Counted from the stretch's first letter, positions 36,064 through 48,660 are shown. The stretch is DNA of 64,000 bases from Panorpa germanica (GCA_963678705.1 OY783203.1:5084001-5148000); one strand, 5' to 3'. The notes: generated by a model not told the origin, from the sequence alone. Translations and numbers: made by a program.

Positions 36064-36480
36064 TATACAGGGTGTAAAAAAATTCAACGTTAAGCGGGCA
36101 CCAGAGGGTGGTCCTGCTCATGACTACATAAGAAAAATAGAAAAAAAAAATTATCTCATTTTGTTTTGAAATTACAAAAAAAAAAAAATCTTTCGAAAAT
36201 TGAAACACCTTAAGATGTTTTCAGCTACCACGACCACAATTTTTCAAATATTTCTAATTTGTTCTTTGTATCGGCAACCTAAATAGCACTGCTATCCACC
36301 ACAACCATTAAAAATCCCAGAATGCTGGTAGTTTTTACACAAAAATCAATCCAAATTATTTTTTTCCCTAAATTTTTTAAAGATTTTTACTTTCAGTCCA
36401 CTTTAACTCATCGTGGTGTAAAGAAAAAAGTATGAATACTACTATGGCAAGTTTTTTTTAAAATTGGCGCATCTTTCAGG
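36064..36480. repeat. Putative DNA-transposon relic beginning TATACAGGGTGT
   Basis: TATACAGGGTGT followed by a lysine-codon-like A run, then AGCGGGCACCAGAGGGTGGT and CTGCTCATGAC. Starts of this kind (ACAGGGTG) are common in arthropod interspersed repeats. No second copy or matching end is found in the window, so boundaries and class are uncertain. Confidence 0.3.
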
Positions 36481-38820
36481 ATTCTAGCAATGGAAAAAAA
36501 TTATGCATACTATTTCTATACAAGAACCAAATTTCATAAATTATTGTTGTTGATAGTTATCACTTTTACAATACCCAAAATAGATTTTTTATTGTTGAAT
36601 GAATTAAAACAAATGGTACAAACAATTTTTCATTCATTATAAAAATTTATTGCATTATTTACATTTCAGTAAATGTTCAAATTCAAAGAATATTGGTTGA
36701 AACAATTTCATTTTTTTATGTCTAAAAGTAATTAATTGGAAATAATCTCATTCAATCAGTAAGTCTGAAACTGTATACAATTCAATGTAGTTTTATTTTT
36801 GTTTATACTTGTTCTAAACGAATACAATCAATTTTGTTAGTTAAGCTTTATTTACATTGCTCCTATATTCATTTCAATTTAGAATTAAACCCAACCGAGG
36901 ACCGACCGACCGACCCGACCCACTGTAACTGATTCAATCTTTTTCAATTCCGAATTTAAGTTTGAAACTGGGATAATAAATCTCATAAGCATAGAAAGAA
37001 AACAATTCAGTTTTATTAGCAGTCGGACCGAGTCCCAATCGGTAACGGGGTAGGGGACTGGGACGGGACGAGGATTGAATTAATATATTTAATATATTTT
37101 TCCTTGATGACATATTCAAATTGTGTTTCTTTACGTACTTTTATTTTACGATCACTACGATCTTTCTAATGCAATATTCTAACTTTAGTAAATATAATCG
37201 AATTTTATTCATATTTTAATTATTTTCACTTAATATTTTTCTATATTTCTTCTGAGGTTTCCACAATTTGACTCATATTCGTTGAGTCATTTTCTATCTT
37301 ATTAATCAGATCTGCTTGTCCCATATTTAATCTGATCATTTGTTATGGCAAATGCAATTCAAAATAACCAAAATCAATAATGAAAAAAGGAATGGAAAAT
37401 TTTCTGGATAGAACGGAATCTGAAATTGGTTTTTCAGGCTAGTGACCTCTTCAAAAACTATGGTCATTACTTGAATGTAGAGTAATGTACGACTAGAAAT
37501 AATTTAACAGAACTAGCTAGCATCTTAAGGACCTAATATAGCTCGCCACATTTAAAAATTTGATTGGTGGGCATTTATAAATTACGTCACACCATCGTGA
37601 TGTCTTGTCACACACTATGGACATACTCCCTTCCCCCTTCACTCTCACACTCTAAATTAAAATATGTTTAGGCTTATTTTTCTTAGCGATCTTGATATTC
37701 TTTTCTTTTTGGGAGTCACATTATATATTTGGTATGACGAAACGAAACTTATAACTTCTCTTCCCTCCCCCATTGTTACGTCTTGTCACACTTTAGAATC
37801 AAGTAACCTATAAACATTTGCAGAAACTTTTCAAATTGTCAACGTGTACATTTTTGTATTTGTATATCATAGAATTGACATTTTTGCAAGTTTTCAAATT
37901 TCAGTCTATTCAATATAAGTTTGTATTTTTCGGGGGAATCACAATAATAATTTTTGGGTGTTTAATTCACTTCACAATAATTTAATACATAAGCAGCACA
38001 TTTTTGTAAAAACTTAAATATATTTTAATATTTCTTAATTTTTGTGGTAAATAATATACACTAAGAAAACCAGTTAGAAATATAATTACACTAAAATTAA
38101 AGCACATCTCACAATATTTTCTGTTGTTGAGATGCTGGAACTGTTATTAAAATATTTTGAAAAAATTATTAACATTCAGTATTGCTGTTATTGCCAACGT
38201 TAATGTTATATATGTAATGGCACTTTGAAAAATGAATAACCAAGCAAAATAACAAATTACACTGTAATGTTTCTTGTATATTACATTATTTTTACCTGTA
38301 ATTTTCGAGCTCGGACATACTTTGTTATATAAGGCCATAAATAATCAATCTTTCTCTTTTTAACATTTTCAAAATTCTTCAAATGGGCTGTTCTAAGATT
38401 TTGAGGGCTGACCAAAATATAACCCGGGGCGTACCCAAACTAAATAGTGAACAAAAGAAATTTGTTTTTTTATTTTTAAAAGTATAAAATATATATTGGA
38501 TACAAAATTCAAAACAACAAAATTAATATTCCAAAAATATATTGTGTAAATAAAATACCATTTGACCTAACTTAAGGCCTTACGACCTTACTTAATAAAA
38601 TAGTCTGAAAACGTGCACAATATATGTTGAAAAATAAAATACAGATATATTTGATATAAATCATATTTATCTAAAGAATTTTATTATAAGATTTTATATA
38701 AAATTAAAAAAAAAAATAACACATATTGCATAACAAATAAAAGAAAAATATAAATAAAATCCTTATATATTACCAAAACAAAAAACATAAACCAGAGGAA
38801 AATAAAAAAAAATCACAGTT
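36481..38820. other. Intergenic, no gene seen
   Basis: AT-rich, with a GACC tandem at about 36897-36920 facing a GGGAC-rich stretch (about 37040-37070) and the ATTACGTCACAC repeat at 37565-37810. No coding sequence. Confidence 0.45.
37565..37810. repeat. Repeat fragment with ATTACGTCACAC words
   Basis: TTTATAAATTACGTCACACC, then GATGTCTTGTCACAC, and later TTACGTCTTGTCACACTTTA, each next to a C-rich run (TTCCCCCTTC, CTCCCCCATTG). Related words occur near 5000 and 27860. Insect MITEs often have this pattern, but no inverted end is found here. Confidence 0.3.
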
Positions 38821-39092
38821 AAAAATGGCAGACATGTCCATTGCGATCATATACAGCTCCAGCCTACAACGAGAGATGAATATCAATGAGAGAATATTGA
38901 TCCGTGGTTCTCGTCCTCGAAGGTTCCAACGACATGGAGTTCTCAGTTCTCAGCTCTCAGCTCTCAGGTCCTTCACAAGGCTTAAAAAAATCGCTTGGTA
39001 TTCTGAAAAACAAAATAATAAATATAAGGACAAATTAACCCTGAACATTTTAGTATTCTCTCGCTAAACTATTAAAGTACACCCACAAGGCG

Positions 39093-39151
39093 CAAGGCAC
39101 TAGGCACTAGGCTCTAGGCTCTAGGCTCTAAGCTCTAGGCATAAGGCACTA
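39093..39151. repeat. Tandem repeat of 7-bp AGGCTCT/AGGCACT units
   Basis: About eight units of a 7-bp motif alternating AGGCACT and AGGCTCT. A neighbouring run of TTCTCAG/CTCTCAG units lies at about 38938-38968, and a similar TTCTCAG run at about 51610-51648. Confidence 0.8.
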
Positions 39152-39264
39152 GCAGGCAACTACAACTCACATGATGATGCCCGGATTTATAGCTATGATT
39201 ATATTAGTTTAGTTCAGTGGGGATTTTGTACTACTCCATTAACTACATTTACGGCTATTAACTG

Positions 39265-39267
<3 letters not shown>

Positions 39268-39300
<33 letters not shown>
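39268..39300. repeat. (TA)n microsatellite
   Basis: About 16 TA units just upstream of the Helitron-like CTAG end at 39344. Confidence 0.9.
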
Positions 39301-39303
<3 letters not shown>

Positions 39304-39407
39304 TGGTCGTCCGGATAAAGTTTGGTAAAACAGGGTAAATCTAGTGAACTACGCATTGTACATAGATTATTCAAATATATTATCAAAGTTATCAAATACA
39401 TACTTAA

Positions 39408-39855
39408 TGGGCTTGTGTCCTATGTCTTAATTTCTATAAAAATGTACTATATATTGATAAAGTGGGTTACTAGAACCTCAAATGTCCAATTATTTTTTAA
39501 TAACTCCTTATATGTTAAGAAATATTAACAATTAAAAAAGTCATTTTGTCTCTTTAATTATTAAAGGGATTCAACGTTGTATACATTCCAAGTGCATGCG
39601 ACATCACAATCCTTGTGTAAGGTTTACCAACCTTACAGTTCATAAATCTCTGCTATATGTATTTATATATCAAAATATCAAATATTATTTACAGCTATTT
39701 CAAGGAACAATCAAATTTCAATATTATGTCTGCCTTAGCAGGGTTAAATAAAATAAGAAATGATTATTCTTTGATTTTTGACTACCAACAGCTACAGAAC
39801 ATTACCACAGCACTGACCTACTCAACAAATAAATGACGTTAAAATGCATTTTACG
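39408..39855. mobile_element. piggyBac-like element, truncated copy
   Basis: Begins TGGGCTTGTGTCC directly after an intact TTAA (39404-39407) and follows the 53347 copy almost base for base to about 39850 (AAATGCATTTTACG), where similarity stops before the right inverted end. The short tandem GTAGTTACGTAGTTACG lies at the break. Confidence 0.5.
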
Positions 39856-40089
39856 TAGTTACGTAGTTACGTATAAGTCGGATTCTTTGAATACAAATTT
39901 ATAGGTGAACACAAATGGAGAACCTTATTATTTTACATAGTTTCCATCGACAAAAATACATTTTTTCAAACGAAAAAGTCAAAACGAAAAAGTACTGTTC
40001 AACGTCGTCTTTAATGAACTGTATTTTCATGGAGATTTGATCAAAATTTAATCTGGGGACCTCTCAATTCTAATATCGAACTTTTAATT

Positions 40090-40160
40090 ACAGTAATGCG
40101 TTGCAATGCTAAACAGCTATGTCTTCGGGTTCAATTCCCGGACCAGCTACTTTCAAACAA
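40090..40160 (+). repeat. tRNA-derived SINE, B-box fragment
   Basis: CAGCTATGTCTTCGGGTTCA then ATTCCCGGACCAGCTA matches the B-box region. The rest is absent. Confidence 0.45.
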
Positions 40161-40884
40161 TCTACGGTGGCGTTAGGACCCCGTTTGCTACTTCTTGTGG
40201 ATACAAATACCATTTTTGGCCTTGTATTAAATTAAATTGTACCATTAAGTGCCTCAATAACTAATAAATGAATAACTATTACAACACATTAATGTGCCCT
40301 TCAAGTTCGGACGCCAATGCATTGAATTTTAAAAGAATTTTAAATACATGTAACAAATTTTTTCTTATTTAAAATAATTTAAATCTTTGTGCTATATAAA
40401 GAAAAGAGACCATAAATATTTTAGAATCTGAAAGGGTTGTTTTCTAAAACGTAACGTTTTATTATGCAATTTCTTTTGGAATATTTTTCAGATAATAGAA
40501 TTTTAAAATGAATAAGTTGACCTAATTTTTTTATAATAACTGTAAGAATTTGAAAGTTCCACAATTTTGTTTGTTTTTTTTTTATTTTAGAAAGCGGATG
40601 CAATGTTCAGTGTGGTCACAGTTATATTTATTATTCTAAAAACTATATTATACATTGAATTTTATATTTTTCAAATGTTTAAATATTTAAGGTACATATT
40701 ATGTAATATTTCTAAGCGAAAAGAAAAGATTTATTGTTTAATTTACAAAATTTCTAAAATCGATAATATTTTCAGTTAACCATTTTCAATAATTGTATTT
40801 CTTTAAATATCTATTTTCTATCAGAAACAGTTATCACAGTTTTTGCCATGTTTTGTCGTGGGCTACGTAGTTAATGATTTTGTA

Positions 40885-41010
40885 TGTACATGATCAATTT
40901 AATTTGATAACAACCAAACCTAGAAAATATAACTAATTCTGCTCTGGGAATTGAATCCAAAAACACAACTGCAAACATAAATGCTCTCGCCCAACCTTTC
41001 GTCTTTAAAA
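40885..41010 (-). repeat. tRNA-derived SINE, 5' part
   Basis: On the plus strand: AACAACCAAACCTAGAAAAT, GGGAATTGAATCC (reverse B box) and AATGCTCTCGCCCAACC (reverse A box). Confidence 0.55.
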
Positions 41011-41281
41011 AGTTGCAAAATATAGATCTAAGGGCGCTGTAATAATACAGCGCTGCACGAATTATAATTACTCAATTTTTTTTCTCTTACGAACAAACTC
41101 TTTTATGGCAAAAATTCATAGATTTGAATAAATATGATTGCGAATGAAGTTCACATTAGAAACTCTTGTGATCATGCAATCTTGACCGCATCATCAGCCA
41201 TGACAAGCGATGCTGTTTTTAATTTGGATGGTTTCTATCCTTACTTATCAGTTGCTTACTTAGTATTACAAATTTTATAAT

Positions 41282-41453
41282 TTATTTAACGTCGGCCTAT
41301 TTCCGATGCTGAGTCCTGGTCTCCTTAGTGATGACCTCATATAAGTATGTATATAATCAACTTAATTTAATAACAACCAAACTGATCCGGGGATCGAACC
41401 CGAAGCCACAGCAGTAAGTGTCAAGCATCAATACTCTCGCCCACTGTGTCGTC
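41282..41453 (-). repeat. tRNA-derived SINE, full length
   Basis: Reads in reverse from the tail (TTATTTAACGTCGGCCTATT) through GATCCGGGGATCGAACCCGA (B box) to ACTCTCGCCCACTGTGTCGT (A box). The clearest complete minus-strand copy. Confidence 0.75.
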
Positions 41454-41589
41454 ACAAATCTTGTGCTATTAATGAAATACATACAATGAATTCATAAATA
41501 TAGAAGCAGACATATTGAATCATTTTTAAAATCAAGTTGTTAAAACAGATTGAGTTATAACGAATTGATGAAGTGTAAAACCTGAACAA

Positions 41590-41870
41590 AATGTGTACAC
41601 AATGTATAGAACCCCACTGAGCAGTGAGTGATTCGAGTTACAGAGTTTCCGAGTTTCCGAGTCATATAATGTACATGTGAGTCAGACGAGTTATAACTCG
41701 CAACTCTGAACTCGCAGACTAGGCGTCGTGTAAACTGCGCTGTATCAACAATACGAACTACACGGGGGTGGAGTAAAAATGCGATAATGTGTTGGGAGGG
41801 GATAGCCGGATACCCGGGGTGACGAAGGGGTGGTATGTCTGGTGGTGCCGGAAAAGCTCTATTGTTTCCA
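41590..41870. promoter_or_regulatory. GC-rich island, possible insulator or regulatory element
   Basis: The strongest composition change downstream of Abd-B. It has a doubled GAGTTTCC and repeated GAGT/ACTC words (41630-41720, partly self-complementary as GAGTTATAACTC), then a G-rich block (41764-41860) with GGTACCC-like and GGTGG words, including CTGGTGGTGCCGG, which loosely resembles a CTCF core. No open frame of note. It sits between SINE copies but is not SINE itself. Confidence 0.25.
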
Positions 41871-42372
41871 GTTAATGCTACATATTTTTAAGTAATGATT
41901 TTTCAACATACCCTTTTAATAAAGTTTTTTTTTTTTAAATATGAGTATTTTAAAATAAGGAACTTGCTAAATTAGTTTTTATAATATTTTAACTTGACTG
42001 AGTGGAAAATAGTTGTTATAATACCTAATTCTATATGGCACGGCTAAGTATTTGAAAGTTATAGCAAAGTTGTTACATTTTGTATCAGTACCAGTATTAG
42101 TTGTAAAAGTTTAATATAGGTGTACACTAAAAACAAGCCTATATCCTATTAAACGATATTGTCAATATTTCTATGATAAAGACAAATCTGTCTAAAGATA
42201 GTCTTCACTCCAACTTAGGCCTAACATGGAGTTTTAATCATAATTAATATTTTTTAGACAATAGTGTAATTGACATAGCGAGAAATATTGTTATGAAATA
42301 AATATAACAACCATAGGTATTTACAGATACAGTTAAATTCTATAAAATTTTATTGTGTGTTCAATACATAAA

Positions 42373-42500
42373 CGGCACAGTGTCCGAGAGCATTTATATT
42401 TAACGAAAGACTGCTGTGTCTTCGGGTTCGATCCTCGGACTAGCGCTCTTCTTTCTGGGGTTGGTTGTTTGTAAGTTGAATTGGTTATATATACACCACG
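42373..42500 (+). repeat. tRNA-derived SINE, 5' part
   Basis: CGGCACAGTGTCCGAGAGCA (A box), GTCTTCGGGTTCGATCCTCG (B box), then TTTCTGGGGTTGGTTGTTTG. Confidence 0.7.
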
Positions 42501-43204
42501 TTGACAAATTCCACACTCATAGTATATTCTCTTCTTACTTCAATTTAAACTATTGAATTTTGTTTATAACTTAAACAATGGTATTTATCACAAAAAGATG
42601 GTTCTTCCATCAGTGATCTGATCGAGATCAAGATTACTTATTTTTTTAATTTTAAAATTGATTACATTATGTTTTACAACGATTGTTAATAATATTTTAT
42701 ATGTATATACATACTTTTCATATTCTAAATTACATTTACTATACAAATGGAATAATTAATGTATTTTTAATAGTGTTTTTTTTCCATTAAGTAGAATTTA
42801 CGGAAAAGAAGTCTTTCATTCAACTCAAGTGGTTGATATGATTGCCGCTTGCCAATTTTTTCGTGTCAAAACTTTAATCAGCCTTACAAACTCAATATAC
42901 TATTCCTCTTTACAACTCTTAATAACAAAAGTCACCTCTTTTATTGAAATAAATTAAATTCAATATCAATTTTTTTCCTGTTTGCTTTTTCTTTAAATTC
43001 CTCTTTCACTTTATTTATCCCTCCCCCTCTCCTCCACAACGTTCTCATTTATTTTCTCTATCCCTTTTTTTTCATTTAGTACATTTTGTTTTTTTTATTT
43101 TTTACCACAGTGTTTAAAACTTATTTGTTAATATTATATAATAAATAAATTGTAACAAATTTGTTGTAATTTTTTTAAAACATCTTCTGAATTGTTTATA
43201 AAAA

Positions 43205-43310
43205 ATAAACTAACGTCTAATAAACGTCAGGGTGCTGTATCTTCAAATTAGAATCACAGACCAGCGTAATATTTTCTGGGTTTAATTCTTGTTTCATTGT
43301 TTTAAATTAA
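43205..43310 (+). repeat. tRNA-derived SINE, degenerate
   Basis: GGTGCTGTATCTTCAAATTA (decayed B box), CAGACCAGCGTAATATTTTC and TGGGTTTAATTC match the body of the family. Confidence 0.4.
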
Positions 43311-43999
43311 ACAAATAAAGAAACAGAAAATCGTTTAAATATTATGCATTAAATTAATTTTAAATATTATCTATATTTCTATAAATTTTATTATTAAATT
43401 TAAATATTTTTAATTAAAATGTAAGTAGAAGAATAGAATATTACATAAAAATAGTTAATTTATTCGTTATGTTATATATATGTTACGTAAATGTTACATT
43501 TATGTTCATCAGATGATCGCATATAGTAGTTATAAATATTAAAAGAATGAAAATAGAAATATAAATATTTACTTTATTCCAATAAGAATATTAAAATCAA
43601 ACCTTAAATATTCAAAAAAACCATACGTGAAGAAAGACAAATTTATTCAAAAAATGAGAGGAATAACATTTTGTATTCTTTCAATAGCCTAATAGACTAT
43701 AACTTATTTATCAGACGAGTTCTACAAAAAACGACATTATTAAAAAAATCCAAATATTCCAAGAACCTCCAACATTTACATTGTATCCTTCCCGGTGCTA
43801 TTCTGCTATTCCACTGTTCTGGTATCTCCATCCATGCTCGTACATCCATATAAACATATTCATATACCATAATTTAAGGGAACCGTCACATTCTAAACAC
43901 ATTGCACTAAAAATTTTTACAACTTACCGGGTAGGGCGTAGACGAGTCTTGGCTGTCAGTTAAAATACTACATCTGTCTCTTTTTGATATATGTAATGT

Positions 44000-44420
44000 T
44001 TAGTATGCTTCACCTCTCTCTAACGGCCCGTAGTTATTATGGCTTGCCTTCCAATACAAAGAGATCGGAGCATACGGCTGCGCGCCGTCCGACCCTGCCT
44101 TCGTTCGTGACAGTCGTGCGTTATGCTTAGATAGTGCGTTATTTATTTTTGTTTATGAAAAATTTATAATTTGTTTCTAATTATTTATAATAAACTAAAT
44201 TATAGATATTTATTGGTAAGTATAGTAAAAATAATATTAATTTAAAAAAAATATATTTTTATATTTATTTTATAAATAAATTAGTTTTAAGTATTAATGT
44301 AACCGCGACGATAGTAGTGCTAACAGGTTCTATTGGTGTATATTGGTAGCCATTAGTCGTCCATATGCAAAGTAATTATAGGCACTAATTATAGAAAGAG
44401 AGCTTCTTCTCGCTTGACTG
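44000..44420. promoter_or_regulatory. Candidate conserved regulatory module
   Basis: Two GC-richer patches (44020-44135 and 44310-44420) flank an AT-rich core. The first carries GCGCGCCGTCC and a TTTATGA site of the Cad/Abd-B type (about 44150). The second carries AGCCATTAG (Pho-like core) and ATATGCAAAGTAATTA, an octamer-like POU site joined to a TAATTA homeodomain site. It is not a recognised repeat. The combination suits a Hox enhancer or Polycomb response element, but the function is inferred. Confidence 0.3.
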
Positions 44421-45299
44421 GTTTTTACTAAGTCGATTTGAATATAAAGTATTAGTACAATCCAGAATGGTTGACTGTAGATATTGGGAATGGTTTCGGC
44501 TTTATTTAAAATGTGTTACTTCAAAATAAATGAGATAACGCGATGGTAGATGCTTAATTAAGTTAACCTAAAATACTATAGGATTATGTGCAAATCGTAG
44601 ACAAAAGTTGAAGTAAATACCAATAAGCTTTTAAACCGGTTCCAGTTCACTACCGGATTTGAGATATTATTAAAAATCTACTTTGTATTAATAAAATAAA
44701 ATGAAATAAATGAATGAAATGAATAAATAAAATGGAACTCTAGTGAATGCTTTAATAATATTAGAACATACTCGTAAATCTGAACAGAAATGTTGATATT
44801 TCTGTTTGATGTTGTCAAATATTATGTAAATTAAAACTGTTGCATGTCTGATAACATGTATGTTTCCCGCTTCCCATAAAAATAAACATCTATTTGAATG
44901 AAATCCGTTTTACAGAATTATGAATTTATACATATACATACAAAGTAGATAAATACAAGCATAGTCATTTATAAACCTACGTTAAATAATACAATTTATA
45001 ATATAAACTAAACACGCAATCAAGATTGCAAAAAAAAATAACGCACAATCAAAGCTATCGCATGATTCAATGCACCAAGTCTGGCATAGCCCCAAGCCAG
45101 AGCAAAACTTTAATATATGCGCATCTCACTCGCACGAATGGTTTTTAGATAATAGGGAAAGGGATAGACTTTGCAAAACGATCATAAAAATCCCCTTGTA
45201 TAGATCATACACACTGTGTATCCAATATATATGGCGTCGTATGCCGGCCAATGCATGTCTCTAACCAATACTAATATCCCAATGTCGATAGGTAGCCTT

Positions 45300-45569
45300 A
45301 GAGATAGAGGTTAGGTTTTGTGGGCTTGTAGCATAGTCAGGGAGTGTCATTTGTCATACGAGGTGCGATCCAGTTACTGCAGTTAACTATAGTACAGACA
45401 GGAGTCAAGATCACAACATGGCCGCCATTATGTCTAAAAGTTGCCGTATATGAATGGAGCTGGAGGAGAGGACAACACTCTTGTTTCTTATCGGTTAGAA
45501 AGATCTTTTTTAAAAAAGTAACAAATGTTTTGAGACACTTGTCTGACAAGCGGGTTTTTCTTCGTTTAA
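45300..45569 (+). promoter_or_regulatory. Candidate promoter and first exon of a non-coding transcript
   Basis: A GC-richer stretch of about 270 bp stands out from AT-rich DNA. It includes a near-palindrome (ATGGCCGCCAT, about 45418-45428) that contains the Pho/YY1-type core GCCATTATG, and it ends in a strong donor, ACGG/GTGAGT, at 45569/45570. A 197-codon open frame starts at 45344 and runs through the donor to 45937. It is Phe/Leu/Val/Cys-rich, matches no family I know and overlaps open frames on the other strand, so I do not call a protein. Confidence 0.3.
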
Positions 45570-45990
45570 CGGGTGAGTTTCAATTGTTTATATTACATTA
45601 TTATTTTGTTTATACAACATTGTTTTTAACTGGTTTTTTTCTCTTGAGATTTGTTCCGTTTGATGCTACATTAGTTACGTTTGTGTCAGGGTATATGTCT
45701 CTGTTGTTTTGTTGGTTAAATGTCATATGTTCAAATATGGTATGCGAAATATTGTACATACCTTCCTGTTCTCGCGTTCTCGTGTCTCGTGTTATGGACT
45801 GTGTCAAGTGTGTTCAGTGTTTGACAATTATGTTCCAACAATGTCTGGAACTCGGGACTCGACTGATAATAGGTGCGTGTGATGTGCTCTCTGTTCGTGT
45901 GTGTGCTCCTATATACCGTGTAAACAGTTTTACTTAGAGACATACCATATATCTCAATGTCTTGATGCATACAAGTGTTTATATATGTAC

Positions 45991-45997
<7 letters not shown>

Positions 45998-46036
<39 letters not shown>
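45998..46036. repeat. (TA)n microsatellite
   Basis: About 19 TA units. Confidence 0.9.
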
Positions 46037-46039
<3 letters not shown>

Positions 46040-46828
46040 GTGCCATTGAAAAAATGACAGTCATGTGCATAATATATATTAACACATGCATATACGCGTT
46101 CTATATAATACATAACGCTCATGCTGACATTCTCCATGCAAATTTGTTGTTTATACATGTAAATACTTTATACAATATCATACCACTAACAGTTTTGATA
46201 ACCACGTGGGATCTGTCGTTTAGACGTTTAGATATAATCTAGAAGCAAACGGTAAATGTACGAGTGAGTAGAGTATAGTATATTATATAACATGCTTTTT
46301 TTAGAAACACGTGGTACGAGACAATTCCAATTCAATTATATTCATGAATTCCGTGGGTTGCCCCGCAGCTTTTGGAATCTGTTTACATATATAATAGCGG
46401 CTAAGGTCATTCAGAGACCAGCGGTCCCAAGGACGTTTTTACTTTGCTTTATGTATATGGAATGTGTAGGACTTTTGTTTACTTTTTTTTTTTTTGTTAC
46501 ATATATATTATAAATTCATTTTACATTATTGTAATTTTATCTCTTACTACTAGTATATAATGTACTATACATATAAAGTCGTATATATATCATTGACAGA
46601 GAAAGTTAAAACGGACCAACTTAATAGGTAAATTGTCTCACTATTCGAGATATCGGTGTTTGATAACAATTTATTTAATAACTGGAATCATACTGCTAAA
46701 GTTCAAAAGCATTGATTAAATAAAAGCCACGTGGTTGAGATTATTTTTAAACACAATACATATTTATTAATCAAATTATTTTTAAAAATTGCGACTAAAG
46801 TTAAACCATTAAAAAATTTGAATATATA

Positions 46829-46829
<1 letters not shown>

Positions 46830-46885
<56 letters not shown>
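46830..46885. repeat. (TA)n microsatellite
   Basis: About 28 TA units. It produces spurious Tyr-Ile repeat frames on both strands. Confidence 0.95.
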
Positions 46886-46892
<7 letters not shown>

Positions 46893-47856
46893 ATATATCT
46901 ATACATCTAGATTTATGGATTATGCATAATAATAATAATAAAATTTCATCGTACAGAAAACAATTTATGTAACAGAAAATGCAGACATTGTTTCTCATCC
47001 CCTATATTTAACCCTCTAACAGCCCCTCCTCTATTACTCGTACCTACCCTTATATTGACTACATTGAACCCTCAATTCCAATTCATTTATATTTCAAACC
47101 ACAGTGATTTTTTTCCAGTATAAAACACCATATTGTCCAAGACCTAACCTACATTTAACGGAAACGGTTTTTCCATTTTCCGGCGCTTCTACATTTTTCC
47201 GTTTCCTGTACCAGCCATTTCAACTGTTATATATGTATACAGTAGTCTATATATTGAGTATATTAGATATTTTGAATTATTACCTATCATTAGAGAATTA
47301 GAATATAATTTGCGAACAAATTATCTTTTGAAAAATTATAAATTGTAACATAAATCTATTTATGCTATTTTTATATTTACCTTATCTTGAATAGTTTAGA
47401 CATTTTAATAATGAGTAATAAGTAAGTAAATAACAATTTAAAATATAATTCAATGATAAATTATGACATCAATATATATTTTATGAAGTTTGTTGTGCAA
47501 TGTATTTTTTAAATGGTATACCACTAACAGAATAAATATTTTTCATCCCTGCAAGTTGGTTCGAAGCACAACAAAGTCGTGGAGCTATAGTCATTGACTT
47601 ATTCACCTCGGTCATGCTGAGGAATCTGTTATATGTATATTTAAATTAATAAATACCATATACTGTAGTACATTAATAAATACATAAGAAATACATACAT
47701 TTATATATTGTACAAGTCTGTAGTTATATAACATGTATGTGTCATTATCGCATATACTTAGAGCAGAATTATTGTTAGCATGTAATAGAAATATATCCTA
47801 CTCGACACATATATATTTAAAAAAAACCTTTTACCTAAGTATTATCTGAAATAAAG

Positions 47857-48213
47857 ATTTATTTAACGTTGGCCTATTTTCGATGCTGAGTTATATATTT
47901 GACCCTGACTTATCTCATTCTTTATTGGGGTGTGTATGGTGTTGTGGTATCATATATATGTACTGCATCACTGTCTAAAATCTTTTCTAAAGCTGTTCTT
48001 TTCTTTTTTGTTCTCTTTACTTATCTTTTTTCTATTTTCTTTCTCGAATTTTTCTTTTGTGATCATTTTTTTTCCATATTCATTTCTATGGTTGCGCACA
48101 ACTAATTTAAACTGTTTTTATAAAACCCAAAAATATAACTCTGGCCTGGGAATCGAACCCAGGGACATTGTAGGCAGAGTCAAGCAACAATGCTCTCGTC
48201 CCACTGTGTCGTC
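47857..48213 (-). repeat. tRNA-derived SINE split by a T-rich insert
   Basis: The 3' end (TTTATTTAACGTTGGCCTAT) and GTGTTGTGGTATCATATATA at 47857-47960 are separated by about 130 bp of T/C-rich DNA from the 5' part at 48100-48213, which has GGGAATCGAACCCAGGGAC (B box) and CGTCCCACTGTGTCGTCG (A box). Confidence 0.55.
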
Positions 48214-48261
48214 GTCCCATCACTGTCTTATTAAGTTTATGAGTATAAGAGCAAATACAAT

Positions 48262-48370
48262 TACCAGACCAGCGCTATGTTTTCTGTGTTTGACTGTTAT
48301 CTATATGAATTGGTGGCATAGTATTGAAGATTTACATCACACTGCTGTGCCTTCGGGTAAATTTAATAAA
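48262..48370 (+). repeat. tRNA-derived SINE, rearranged fragment
   Basis: ACCAGACCAGCGCTATGTTT then TTTGACTGTTAT and a separate CTGCTGTGCCTTCGGGTAAA. Order and spacing differ from the intact copies. Confidence 0.4.
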
Positions 48371-48532
48371 CAAACAAATAATCAACAAAAACAAAAATTT
48401 AATAAAGAATTTACTGTCCATACAAATTTTTTTCATGAGGTACCTTGTTAATTAGTATTATAATTAGCATGAAAAAGTACTGTTGATCGATTTAAGCTTT
48501 TTGCATTACTTTTAATATAATAAAATCATATA

Positions 48533-48660
48533 ACGACACTGTGACCGAGAGCATTTATACGTGACGACAGACTACTGCTTATTCGGGTTCGATCCCAGAA
48601 TCAGCGCTATATTTTCTGAGTTTAAATGGTTATCGGAAATAGGCTATATTAAATAAATAA
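48533..48660 (+). repeat. tRNA-derived SINE with internal deletion
   Basis: ACGACACTGTGACCGAGAGC (A box), TTCGGGTTCGATCCCAGAAT (B box), then straight to TATCGGAAATAGGC and an AAATAAATAAA tail. About 128 bp, lacking the middle. Confidence 0.7.

Noticed and set aside
45344-45937. 197-codon open frame
   Set aside because: No recognisable domain, hydrophobic composition explained by T-rich DNA, and it overlaps open frames on the other strand. Only the promoter/donor part was kept as a non-coding candidate.
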